Source of the DNA: Desulfobulbaceae bacterium
GTDB lineage: Bacteria; Desulfobacterota; Desulfobulbia; Desulfobulbales; Desulfobulbaceae
Direction: 5' to 3'
NCBI GenBank assembly: GCA_030633145.1
Contig: DAOVTM010000188.1
Span: 1-7,819, forward strand
Length of the DNA: 7,819 bases
The position numbers and the translations under genes were made by a program. Position 1 is the stretch's first letter; each line of letters begins with the position of its first letter. Under the pieces are notes generated by a model. The model saw only the letters and a list, made by a program, of their open reading frames with translations. It was not told the DNA's origin and did not search any database. Of the stretch, positions 1-6,700 are shown piece after piece.

Positions 1-266
1 CAGTCACCCACAGCACTGATAATGTCAAATTCAACCACAATGCCATTAAAACGGACAATGGAGCCGTCAGAACGATGGATACGGAAAACTGCCCGATCCT
101 GAAGTACGGCTCGCATGTCCAGGTTGGGGTTATCAGAGATCAGGCTAATATCAAAACTGTAGAGTTGGGATAAGCCTTCACTGCCGGTAAAGGAGACAAC
201 GCCAAAGGTTGCTTTGTCAAGGGCATGGGAGTCGAAGGTAAATCTGGTTTCATTGAGATATTGCAC
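1..266 (-). CDS. vgrG: VgrG type VI secretion spike protein, N-terminal 88 codons only (cut by window start)
   Basis: The first 88 residues match residues 1-88 of the complete VgrG at 3738-7013 without gaps, with about 72 of 88 identical (my hand count). Shared blocks include FGVVSFTGSEGLSQLYSFDI and VLQDRAVFRIHRSD-type sequence. This is the gp27-like base of VgrG, which trimerises at the tip of the T6SS tube. The start is GTG at 266-264: it aligns with the GTG start of the paralogue and has an AAGGA ribosome binding site at 276-280, nine bases upstream. The gene follows the decarboxylase-family gene on the same strand after a 174-base gap. The rest of the gene, including the OB-fold, beta-helix and any effector or coiled-coil region, lies outside the window, so whether it is intact cannot be judged. 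Confidence 0.93.
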   Translation of the reverse strand, partial: MQYLNETRFTFDSHALDKATFGVVSFTGSEGLSQLYSFDISLISDNPNLDMRAVLQDRAVFRIHRSDGSIVRFNGIVVEFDIISAVGD

Positions 267-296
267 AGATTGTTTTCCTTGCTGGTAATTTTACGG

Positions 297-327
297 TTTA
301 TCCGCTATTTTTCGGAAAATATGTCAA
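297..327 (-). promoter_or_regulatory. Possible promoter for the second vgrG
   Basis: On the minus strand a perfect TTGACA (322-327) is followed after 19 bases by GATAAA (297-302), a 4/6 match to the sigma-70 -10 box. Transcription would start just upstream of the vgrG ribosome binding site at 276-280. The spacing is longer than the usual 17 bases and the -10 box is poor, so this is a weak prediction based on position and the -35 box. Confidence 0.25.
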
Positions 328-440
328 GTAGAGCGATGTGGTCTGGATATTCGACATAAGGCACAGTAATCAAATCTTTGCAGGGATGCAAAAACAATCA
401 ATTAATAGCAGTCTCTGCCAGTGTCGAACTTGAGGTTACT

Positions 441-1553
441 CTATTCATTGCCGGACAATACAGATTTGGCAATCGCTTCTCCCTGTTTGTAATGGGTACC
501 AGCTTTTGCCGTAATCTTAACCCTGCCCTTTTCAAACAGGAGGACAATATCGGAACCGCCAAAGGCAAAATATCCAAACTCCTGCCCCTTGAACAACTTT
601 GTCCCCACCTCTGCGGTCAGGTTGACCGAAGAAACCTGAGCCATGCCTATGGGAAGTATGGCAACCAGCCCCACGGGAGAATCCAGGACAACAAGTCCGC
701 GTTCCTGCTTGAACTGGAAGGTTGGGTCAATTATGTCGTCAAGGGTGTAATCTGATTTTAACAGGACATCTGACACGACTTTACCATGGATGTTCCTTGA
801 TTCCAGCACTTCCCCCCGCACAGGAACATGATAGCGGTGGTAATCATTTACATTCAGGAACATGTGGGTATAGGTTCCACCTTTAAACCTGTCTTGATAG
901 GGGCTACCGTCCAACAGTTCATGCAGAGACCATTGCAAACCCTTGGCTGTTATTTCAGAATTTTCGTTGATCTCCCACTGCCCTTGAATGACGCTGTCAG
1001 CGGGTGAAACGATAACCGTATCATCACAGGGTGCGGCTATGGGCCGCTTGCCCGGTTTGACATGCCGGTAAAAAAACTGATTAAAGGTCAGCCAGCCGCT
1101 TGTCCCTTTGTCATAATCATGGATATTGAAGATAGGATTGACATAGAATTGTTCCAGATATCTGGCTGATTCCGGGGTGTTGAGGAAGCTGCCCCAGTCA
1201 TCGGCAAATTTGTGGGTCCATTGCTGAAACAGGTCGTCTCGCAGAAGAATATCATCTGGTGACAGATTGATGAGGTAATAGAATTCCAGCATCTTGGCAT
1301 TTACATTTCTGTCAGTTGGAATCAGGGTGACCATGTTATCCAGAAATGAGTAGTATGCATTGAGTGTAGGGGCCTCAAGGCGATTAGCCTTACGGATTGA
1401 TTCTTTGAGAGCCTCTTTCAATTCCGGCTTACCTTCAAGAATTTGAATCAGCTCGTGGACAATGGGTTGATAGTTTGCAGCTGGTGCAAGGGTGGCAAGG
1501 GACAATGTTAAAATCGCTACGGTTGCCAAGACAAATTGCTTTTGCAGACTCAT
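441..1553 (-). CDS. Predicted exported phosphatidylserine decarboxylase family protein with PSDC-type N-terminal region
   Basis: 370 residues. Residues 1-25 are a Sec signal peptide (lysine, long hydrophobic run, LAPA|A cleavage site). Residues ~28-140 (YQPIVHELIQILEG... DDWGSFLNTPES) resemble the PSDC N-terminal region found in eukaryotic-type decarboxylases. Residues ~160-365 are the pyruvoyl decarboxylase core: FFYRHVKPGKRPI (160-172), SPADS with Asp186, YHRYHVP with His239 and His242, and FGGSD with Ser334. In this family, self-cleavage before that Ser creates the pyruvoyl cofactor; Asp and His assist. All are present, so activity is plausible. The usual SPADG and GST motifs are SPADS and GSD here. 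ATG at 1553 is chosen over one 17 codons upstream because AGGAGG lies six bases before it and the signal peptide then begins at once. The substrate may be phosphatidylserine or a free amino acid, as in fungal PsiD. It sits between dppA and a vgrG. Confidence 0.87.
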   Translation of the reverse strand: MSLQKQFVLATVAILTLSLATLAPAANYQPIVHELIQILEGKPELKEALKESIRKANRLEAPTLNAYYSFLDNMVTLIPTDRNVNAKMLEFYYLINLSPDDILLRDDLFQQWTHKFADDWGSFLNTPESARYLEQFYVNPIFNIHDYDKGTSGWLTFNQFFYRHVKPGKRPIAAPCDDTVIVSPADSVIQGQWEINENSEITAKGLQWSLHELLDGSPYQDRFKGGTYTHMFLNVNDYHRYHVPVRGEVLESRNIHGKVVSDVLLKSDYTLDDIIDPTFQFKQERGLVVLDSPVGLVAILPIGMAQVSSVNLTAEVGTKLFKGQEFGYFAFGGSDIVLLFEKGRVKITAKAGTHYKQGEAIAKSVLSGNE

Positions 1554-1559
1554 GTTTTT

Positions 1560-1565
1560 CCTCCT
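1560..1565 (-). promoter_or_regulatory. Ribosome binding site that fixes the decarboxylase-family start
   Basis: A perfect AGGAGG on the minus strand, followed by the six-base spacer AAAAAC and ATG at 1553. It shows that the upstream in-frame ATG at 1604 is not the translation start. Confidence 0.85.
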
Positions 1566-1582
1566 GTGTACTTTTAGTGTGG

Positions 1583-1597
1583 GGTACATATTGTACC
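1583..1597 (-). promoter_or_regulatory. Palindrome GGTACAATATGTACC upstream of the decarboxylase-family gene; possible operator
   Basis: Two 6-base arms (GGTACA/TGTACC) surround three bases, ending 29 bases before the ATG. On the minus strand the palindrome contains TACAAT, a 5/6 match to a sigma-70 -10 box, but no good -35 box lies 16-18 bases further upstream. It could be an operator over a promoter or a small hairpin in the 5' leader. No regulator gene is visible nearby. Confidence 0.25.
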
Positions 1598-1637
1598 TTT
1601 TCATATTGGAAAACCTTATTATGTTACAACCACTTTT

Positions 1638-1658
1638 GGTGCATAAAATGCACCCTAC
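1638..1658 (-). repeat. Inverted third copy of the GTAGGGTGC hairpin
   Basis: Read on the minus strand this is GTAGGGTGCATTTTATGCACC plus context, matching the hairpin at 1681-1701 at 18 of 21 positions. The stem is 7 base pairs (GGTGCAT/ATGCACC). Compared with the other two copies, the sixth stem pair is A-T rather than G-C, so both sides changed together. It faces copy 1659-1709 head to head. Confidence 0.75.
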
Positions 1659-1709
1659 AAAGTCTCGTTTTTACAAGAACGTAGGGTGCGTTTTGCGCAC
1701 CGGCATGAA
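1659..1709 (+). repeat. Direct repeat, copy A, with GGTGCG hairpin
   Basis: 51 bases matching 1855-1905 at 48 positions, the mismatches being 1665, 1695 and 1706. It contains the hairpin GGTGCG-TTTTG-CGCACC at 1685-1701, preceded by GTA. It flanks the nested inverted repeat on the decarboxylase-gene side. Confidence 0.9.
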
Positions 1710-1710
1710 A

Positions 1711-1734
1711 TGAAGGATGCCAAAAAATCTCTTT
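1711..1734 (+). repeat. TGAAGGATGCC segment, copy A
   Basis: 24 bases that match 1937-1960 at 22 positions. This copy follows direct repeat A almost immediately. The other copy is 31 bases beyond direct repeat B and overlaps the end of the dppA stop codon. Confidence 0.7.
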
Positions 1735-1737
1735 TTC

Positions 1738-1850
1738 CTGGTTCCCAAGCTCCAGCTTGGGAATCTGGTTTAAGAAGCTCCAGCTTCTCGTAATAACCGG
1801 GAAGCTGGAGCTTCCGAGGAATTGTTCCCAAGCTGGAGCTTGGGAACCAG
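1738..1850. repeat. Nested inverted repeat (MITE-like or extragenic palindrome), core CCCAAGCTNNAGCTTGGG
   Basis: The outer arms, 1738-1763 and 1825-1850, are perfect 26-base inverted copies. Each arm is itself a palindrome: TTCCCAAGCT/AGCTTGGGAA around a 2-base centre. Inside them lie inner arms 1774-1787 and 1801-1814, perfect 14-base inverted copies that are also palindromes (GAAGCT/AGCTTC around CC or GG). The block could fold as one long hairpin or as four small ones, on either strand. There is no coding capacity and no transposase, so if mobile it would be non-autonomous. Confidence 0.88.
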
Positions 1851-1854
1851 ATTA

Positions 1855-1905
1855 AAAGTCCCGTTTTTACAAGAACGTAGGGTGCGTTTTACGCACCGGC
1901 ACGAA
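1855..1905 (+). repeat. Direct repeat, copy B, with GGTGCGT hairpin
   Basis: Second copy of the 51-base repeat, 196 bases after copy A. Here the stem is 7 base pairs (GGTGCGT/ACGCACC) because one loop base differs. It flanks the nested inverted repeat on the dppA side. Confidence 0.9.
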
Positions 1906-1936
1906 CAGTTTGATGAAAAAAGTGTCAACTGGCAAC

Positions 1937-1960
1937 TGAAGGATGCCCAAAAATCCCTTT
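1937..1960 (+). repeat. TGAAGGATGCC segment, copy B, reaching into the dppA stop codon
   Basis: Matches 1711-1734 at 22 of 24 positions. Since this copy abuts dppA, it is probably the original sequence downstream of the gene, and 1711-1734 probably arose by duplication of the dppA downstream region. The direction is an inference. Confidence 0.7.
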
Positions 1961-3557
1961 ATTTTTTCAGGTCAACACCATAAAAGATGTGACCACCAAA
2001 GGGATCAATACGATAATCAATCACTTCACTGCGAACCGGCTCAAAAATCATGGAATGGGCAATGGTTGCCCATGGAGCCTGCTTTTTGAAAACAAGCTGA
2101 GCCTGTTCATACAGTCTGGTTCGCTCTGCAGGGTCGGAAACCGTTCTGGCCTTCTGAATCAGCTCTTCAAAGGGCGGGTAGCACCAGTTGGCCCGGTTGG
2201 CGCCACCAACACCGTCACAGCCCAGCAGCACCGTGAAGAAATTGTCAGGATCACCATTCATGGCTGTCAGGCCAAGCAGGACAGCGCCATCCCGCTCCTT
2301 ATCCTTGGAACGTTTCAGATACTCGCCCCACTCATAGGAGATAATTCCCGCCTTACCGCCAATTGCAGCCCAGTCAGCCTGGATAAGCTCTGCCATTCTG
2401 TGAGCATTGGGGTTATAAGGCCGCTGCACAGGCATGGCCCATATCCTGGTACGCAAGTCTTTTACTCCGGCATCAGCCAGCATTTTCCTGGCAGCTTCCG
2501 GGTTGTAAACATCATCGGTGACCGCATCATTATATGACCAGATCGTCGGCGGAATAGGATTTTTAGCAACCTTGCCCACGCCCTGAAAAACCGCTTCCAG
2601 GATAGCCTGTTTGTTGATCGCCATATTCAGCGCCTTGCGGACCTTTGGGTTGTCAAAGGGAGGTATCAGCGTATTATAGGCCAGATAGCCGATGTTCAGC
2701 CCATCTTTTTCCATCAGGTTGATACCCTTATTCTTTTTCATGGCAGCAAGGTCAGCCGGATGGGGAAAGGACATAATCTGGCACTCGCCGGCCTTCAACT
2801 TCAGATAACGAACCGAGGCATCAGGGGTGATGGCAAAGATCAGGGTATCAATTGCGGCCTTGCCCGCCCAGTAGTCAGGATGCGCCTTGTAACGAATAAC
2901 GGCATCCCTCTGATAGACAACCAGCTGAAACGGGCCTGTACCGACGGGTTGCAGGTCAACTTTTTGCGGAGTTCCGGCCTTGAGCATCGCATCAGCGTAC
3001 TCAGCCGACTGAATAGAGGCAAAATCCATGGCCAAGCTGGCAATCATGGGCGCGTTAGGTTTTGTGAGGAGGATTTGGACGGTATATTCGTCCTTGCTGA
3101 CAATATCTTTTAAAAGGTCAGGCATGGACATGCTGTTAAAAAACTCGTACTGGCCGTTGGAAATCGTATGATAGGGATGTGTCCTGTCCAGCTGACGTTT
3201 GAAGGTAAACACGACATCATCCGCGTTTAATGCTCTGGTCGGGGTGAACCCTTTTGTGGTATGAAATTGTACCCCTTTACGCAGATGAAAGGTGTACGTC
3301 ATACCGTCAGCAGAAATATCCCAGCTCTCGGCAAGGGCTGGAACCAATTTGTTGGTTCCACGCTCATATTCGATCAGTCGGTTAAAAATTGGTCGGGATG
3401 AGGCATCAAAGGTGGTGTTCGAGGTATAGAAAGCCGGATTAAACCCTTCCGGGCTGCCCTCGGAGCAATAGATCAGGGTCTTTGCCTGACCGATCATGGC
3501 TGTCAGCAAGATGACAGCACAGCAGATTGTTACGAACAGGTTTTTTATTTTTCGCAC
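1959..3557 (-). CDS. dppA: Periplasmic dipeptide-binding protein, DppA-like (ABC transporter solute-binding family 5)
   Basis: 532 residues, close to the ~535 of E. coli DppA, with long recalled near-identities: YCSEGSPEGFNP, LNADDVVF, GTGPFQL, ITPDASVRY, WAMPVQRPYNPNA, YEWGEYLKR, NGDPDNFF. Residues 1-25 are a Sec signal peptide ending IGQA, and the mature protein begins KTLIYC, as in E. coli. Cys31, 259, 447 and 459 (mature 6, 234, 422, 434) match the two E. coli disulfides. The segments holding its ligand Arg and Asp (QRPYNP near 379, NGDPD near 436) are kept. It would bind dipeptides, or possibly haem or related ligands, for an inner-membrane ABC importer. The start is GTG at 3557, not upstream ATGs: AGAGGAG precedes it by seven bases and the signal peptide begins there. 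No permease or ATPase gene is adjacent. Confidence 0.95.
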   Translation of the reverse strand: MRKIKNLFVTICCAVILLTAMIGQAKTLIYCSEGSPEGFNPAFYTSNTTFDASSRPIFNRLIEYERGTNKLVPALAESWDISADGMTYTFHLRKGVQFHTTKGFTPTRALNADDVVFTFKRQLDRTHPYHTISNGQYEFFNSMSMPDLLKDIVSKDEYTVQILLTKPNAPMIASLAMDFASIQSAEYADAMLKAGTPQKVDLQPVGTGPFQLVVYQRDAVIRYKAHPDYWAGKAAIDTLIFAITPDASVRYLKLKAGECQIMSFPHPADLAAMKKNKGINLMEKDGLNIGYLAYNTLIPPFDNPKVRKALNMAINKQAILEAVFQGVGKVAKNPIPPTIWSYNDAVTDDVYNPEAARKMLADAGVKDLRTRIWAMPVQRPYNPNAHRMAELIQADWAAIGGKAGIISYEWGEYLKRSKDKERDGAVLLGLTAMNGDPDNFFTVLLGCDGVGGANRANWCYPPFEELIQKARTVSDPAERTRLYEQAQLVFKKQAPWATIAHSMIFEPVRSEVIDYRIDPFGGHIFYGVDLKK

Positions 3558-3737
3558 AGGTTTTCTCCTCTGAAAAACATATTTTCTCATTACCACTAAA
3601 GCTCTGCAAATTGTTTGAAACTGAATTTGCATCCGTAGAGTCTTATCCCAGTTGCAATTTGCCTGCCTTGATCTGTATTTCCTTGAATTCATTAACTAAA
3701 TTTTTTCCCTTTATCCGGATGTGACCATCTATCACCC
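3558..3737. other. Spacer between vgrG and dppA
   Basis: 180 bases, AT-rich near dppA. I find no terminator hairpin after the vgrG stop and no convincing -35/-10 pair before dppA, so it is open whether dppA has its own promoter or is read through from vgrG. Confidence 0.5.
3565..3571 (-). promoter_or_regulatory. Ribosome binding site that fixes the GTG start of dppA
   Basis: AGAGGAG on the minus strand, then the seven-base spacer AAAACCT and GTG at 3557-3555. Upstream in-frame ATG codons, including 3692 and 3590, have no comparable site and would place a charged extension before the signal peptide. Confidence 0.8.
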
Positions 3738-6700
3738 TTACCCCCCATCACCGCATGCCAGTTCAACGCTGGTTGCACTCTCAAGTTTGGCTGCGCCATC
3801 TTTTTTCAAGGTGCATTTAGTGGTACCTGCTGCCAGCTCAGCTGCACCATTATTGGTCAAGGTGCATTTAGTGGTACCTGCTGTCAACTTGATACTCTTT
3901 GTGGCAGTGCCAACCGTAAGCTCGATATCACCATTCTTTTTCATCGTGTATTTGGAGTCCCCGGCAGTCAACGTGATACTTTTGTCCTCCACGGTGACCT
4001 CAAGATCGATATCACCATTATGCGTCAACGTGCAGATGGCACCTTTGGCGGGAACCTCAGCAACCCTGGCGGTACCCGCCAGCAATTTGATCGTCTTGGC
4101 AGCAGTACCAACTACAAGCTCGATATTGTCATTATGCTTCAAGCTGCATGTGGCCGTACCAGATGCCAGTTTAACAGCTTTATGGGCATCAAGTGTCACA
4201 TTCCCCTTATGGGCCTCAAGTTTCACATCCCCCTTATGCGCCTCAATCTTAACATCATTACCCTTGCCTATATGGATATGGCTCGACCCCGTTAGCACAG
4301 TGCCGCCATGGACATCGATGTGGACACCGGGACGCTGGCCGGGCATTAATGATAACGCCAGATAAACTGCCTCACAAAGCTCCAATGCGCCATCAATTAT
4401 TTCAACGGTGTCTACACTGGGGCAGTAGTCCCACCCATGCTCCTCAGCATGTTCTGCGTCTTTCTTATAGGCTGCCACTGTTTCGGCCATGGGTTCCTTT
4501 TTTTTCCCATCTTCAGTGAGGAGGAGCGGGTCTCCCTTCTCGTCAACATAGTCTCCCTCAGCGTTTTTGCCGATTATTCTCACGGACTCTTTTTTCAGCT
4601 TGCCCGCCTCATTTTTATAGTAGGCCATTGTACCTTTCCTGGGGCCATAATATTTCCCATTTATTATAGCCTTACCATCCTCGTTTACATACTCCTCTTT
4701 ATCATTCTTGCCCCGAATACCATCAGCCTCTTTTTTTTTCTTATCTGCCTCAGCTTTATAGTAGGCCATTGTATCTTTCATGGGGTTATCTATAATCTTA
4801 CCATCCTCGTTTACATACTCCTCTTTATCATTCTTGCCCCGAATACCATCAGCCTTCTTTTTCGTTTCCTTGACTTTGCTGTCCAAGCGGTCAGCATCCT
4901 TCTCGAGTTGCTTAACCTCCGCCTCCAGGACATCGCGTTTCCTCTTCAATCCATCAGCATCCTTATCTTCTTGATTATATTGCTCAATATTTTTGTCAAG
5001 ATGCTGGATACCCACTATTTTTGTTTCTTTTAATTCGAGCTTTTCCTTCATATTATAAAAAAAGTGATTCGCCTCAGTCTCGTATTGTTCAGCAACGGCA
5101 TTCTTCTCTACGGCCTTTTTTTCTTCTTCTGCAGCCTCCTGATCCTTTTTTTCAGCCTCTTTATCCTTTTGTCTTGCCAGCTTCTCGTGTTTTTTTGCCT
5201 CCTCTTCCAGCTCCTCAGCCTCTTCTTTCTTTTCATCGGCCCGATGGGTCAGCACTTTAATCTTGGTTTCAAGGCCCTTCTCGTACAGCTTAAGAGAACC
5301 AAGTAACGCAGAGATTACCCCTCCAGCTATCCCCCATCCCTTTAATCCGACACCAATGCCAATACGGTTGACATTCCACATGTGACTATGGAATGCACTC
5401 GCAACTGACGAACATCCTGCTCCGCCGGTGGCGGCCATAGGTGCCGAGACCACCCAAGCTGACCCTGATCCCGCGCCAAAACGCATGGTACACTTGCCGT
5501 CCCCGGCCTTCATAACAAAATGTTCATGCCCCTTGCTGTCTTCTGTATGAAAACTGGAGCCACCAGCAGTACGAAAACCGGCTTTAGTCTGGTTAGTGGA
5601 GTTGATAACGCTGGGATGTTCGGTATTGGACATTGCCCCGGCAATAATCGGTCGATCCGGATTGCCGTCGATAAAGGTGAGTAACACTTCAGTACTCTTA
5701 TGCAGAGGAAAGTGCATGCCCATGCCCGGCCCGGCTGAGGGCTGCATCATCCGCACCCAGGCCGATGCCTTGCCGCCGCTGCGGTCGGCCCGGTCAAAGG
5801 GCAGGACGACCTTGTAGCGGCCATGCTCGTCAAGTTCGGCATAGTCACCTGAACCTGAACCGTCAATGCGGGCGTTGATACTGCCGTGGATACGCGGTTG
5901 CGGGGTGGTGCGTTCGGCTCGAAACTGCACCTGATCCTGGATGGCGGTAAACGAGTTGCGATACAGGCTTTTTGTTTCATCAGCACTGAGCAGCTCCCGC
6001 AGACCGGCAATGAGAAATGCGGCCTGGTTGCCCTCATGCTCCATGGAAATAGTGAGATAATCCGCATTCATGTCAGCACGGAAATGGTTATCAAGGAGAA
6101 AACGGAATCCGGGCGAGATATAGGGAACCGAGGACTCACCGTGAAACTGTTCAGCCCGGCAGAGCAGCTCCTCGGAGCGCAGGGTCGCCAGCTTGTCGCC
6201 GCCTTCCGGGGTGCGAAAATGATCACCATAATAGTACATTTCACCGAAACCATCCTTTGAGACCTCAGCCCGACCGGCGACATCAAGTGAGGGGTGACGA
6301 TAGTCGTAATCCCGCAATTCAATGGTATGCGGCACATTACGCCGACGGCAGATAAAAGACTGCGCCACCTCCTCAAGATGAAAATCCTCCAGCCCGGAGA
6401 CCGGTGAATAGAGAAGTTCAGCACCAAGCGGTGCCGGGTTATGGGACATGCGCGAGTCAGTGATGATCAGTTTTTCCCGCCCCTGTTCCTGCTCAAAGAA
6501 ATAGTACATGCCGTTGCGCTCCAGCCAGCGGCTGAAAAACGCATAATGACTTTCACCGTACTGGCAGGCATACTCCCAGGTGAAATAGCTCTCTTGCAGC
6601 CGGAATTCGTAATCCAGACTGGTGATACGACCGTCCTCAAGCACATCGGACAGGATCTCCTTTGGGGTCTTATCTAGAAAAACCTGGTTGTGATGGGTCA

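Larger units (their letters stand above)
1554..1958. other. Noncoding spacer packed with hairpins, direct repeats and nested inverted repeats
   Basis: About 405 bases separate dppA from the decarboxylase-family gene. I see no credible coding sequence here. Nearest to the decarboxylase-family gene is its AT-rich leader. Then come three copies of a GTAGGGTGCR hairpin, a nested inverted repeat of about 110 bases, and a duplicated TGAAGGATGCC segment that runs up to the dppA stop codon. The two outer direct repeats are exactly 196 bases apart. No stem is followed by a clear T-run on either strand, so a standard intrinsic terminator is not evident, although the stems may still shape transcript ends. 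Confidence 0.85.

Noticed and set aside
377..392. Small hairpin TTTGCA-TCCC-TGCAAA (minus strand) after the decarboxylase-family gene, as a terminator
   Set aside because: The stem is only six mostly A-T pairs, and no T-run follows on either strand.
378..755. Plus-strand 125-codon frame opposite the decarboxylase-family gene, and similar frames opposite dppA (1989-2537, 2760-3113)
   Set aside because: They lie antisense to strongly conserved genes and have no recognisable domain or plausible ribosome binding site.
441..1553. Decarboxylase-family protein as a T6SS effector carried by the neighbouring VgrG
   Set aside because: The strong Sec signal peptide argues for ordinary export, and no T6SS effector marker or adaptor gene is visible.
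1638..1905. CRISPR array
   Set aside because: There are too few repeats, in mixed orientation and with irregular spacing; the sequence between them is itself palindromic and not spacer-like, and no cas gene is present.
3721..4365. Plus-strand 214-codon Ser/Val/Pro-rich frame
   Set aside because: It is a shadow of the VgrG beta-helix repeats; its apparent internal repeats mirror the vgrG repeats.
4437..5033. Plus-strand 198-codon frame with a very hydrophobic, membrane-protein-like translation
   Set aside because: It is the antisense of the Lys/Glu-rich coiled coil of VgrG, whose AAA/GAA codons read as Phe/Leu/Ser on the other strand. It has no ribosome binding site, and vgrG is clearly the real gene.
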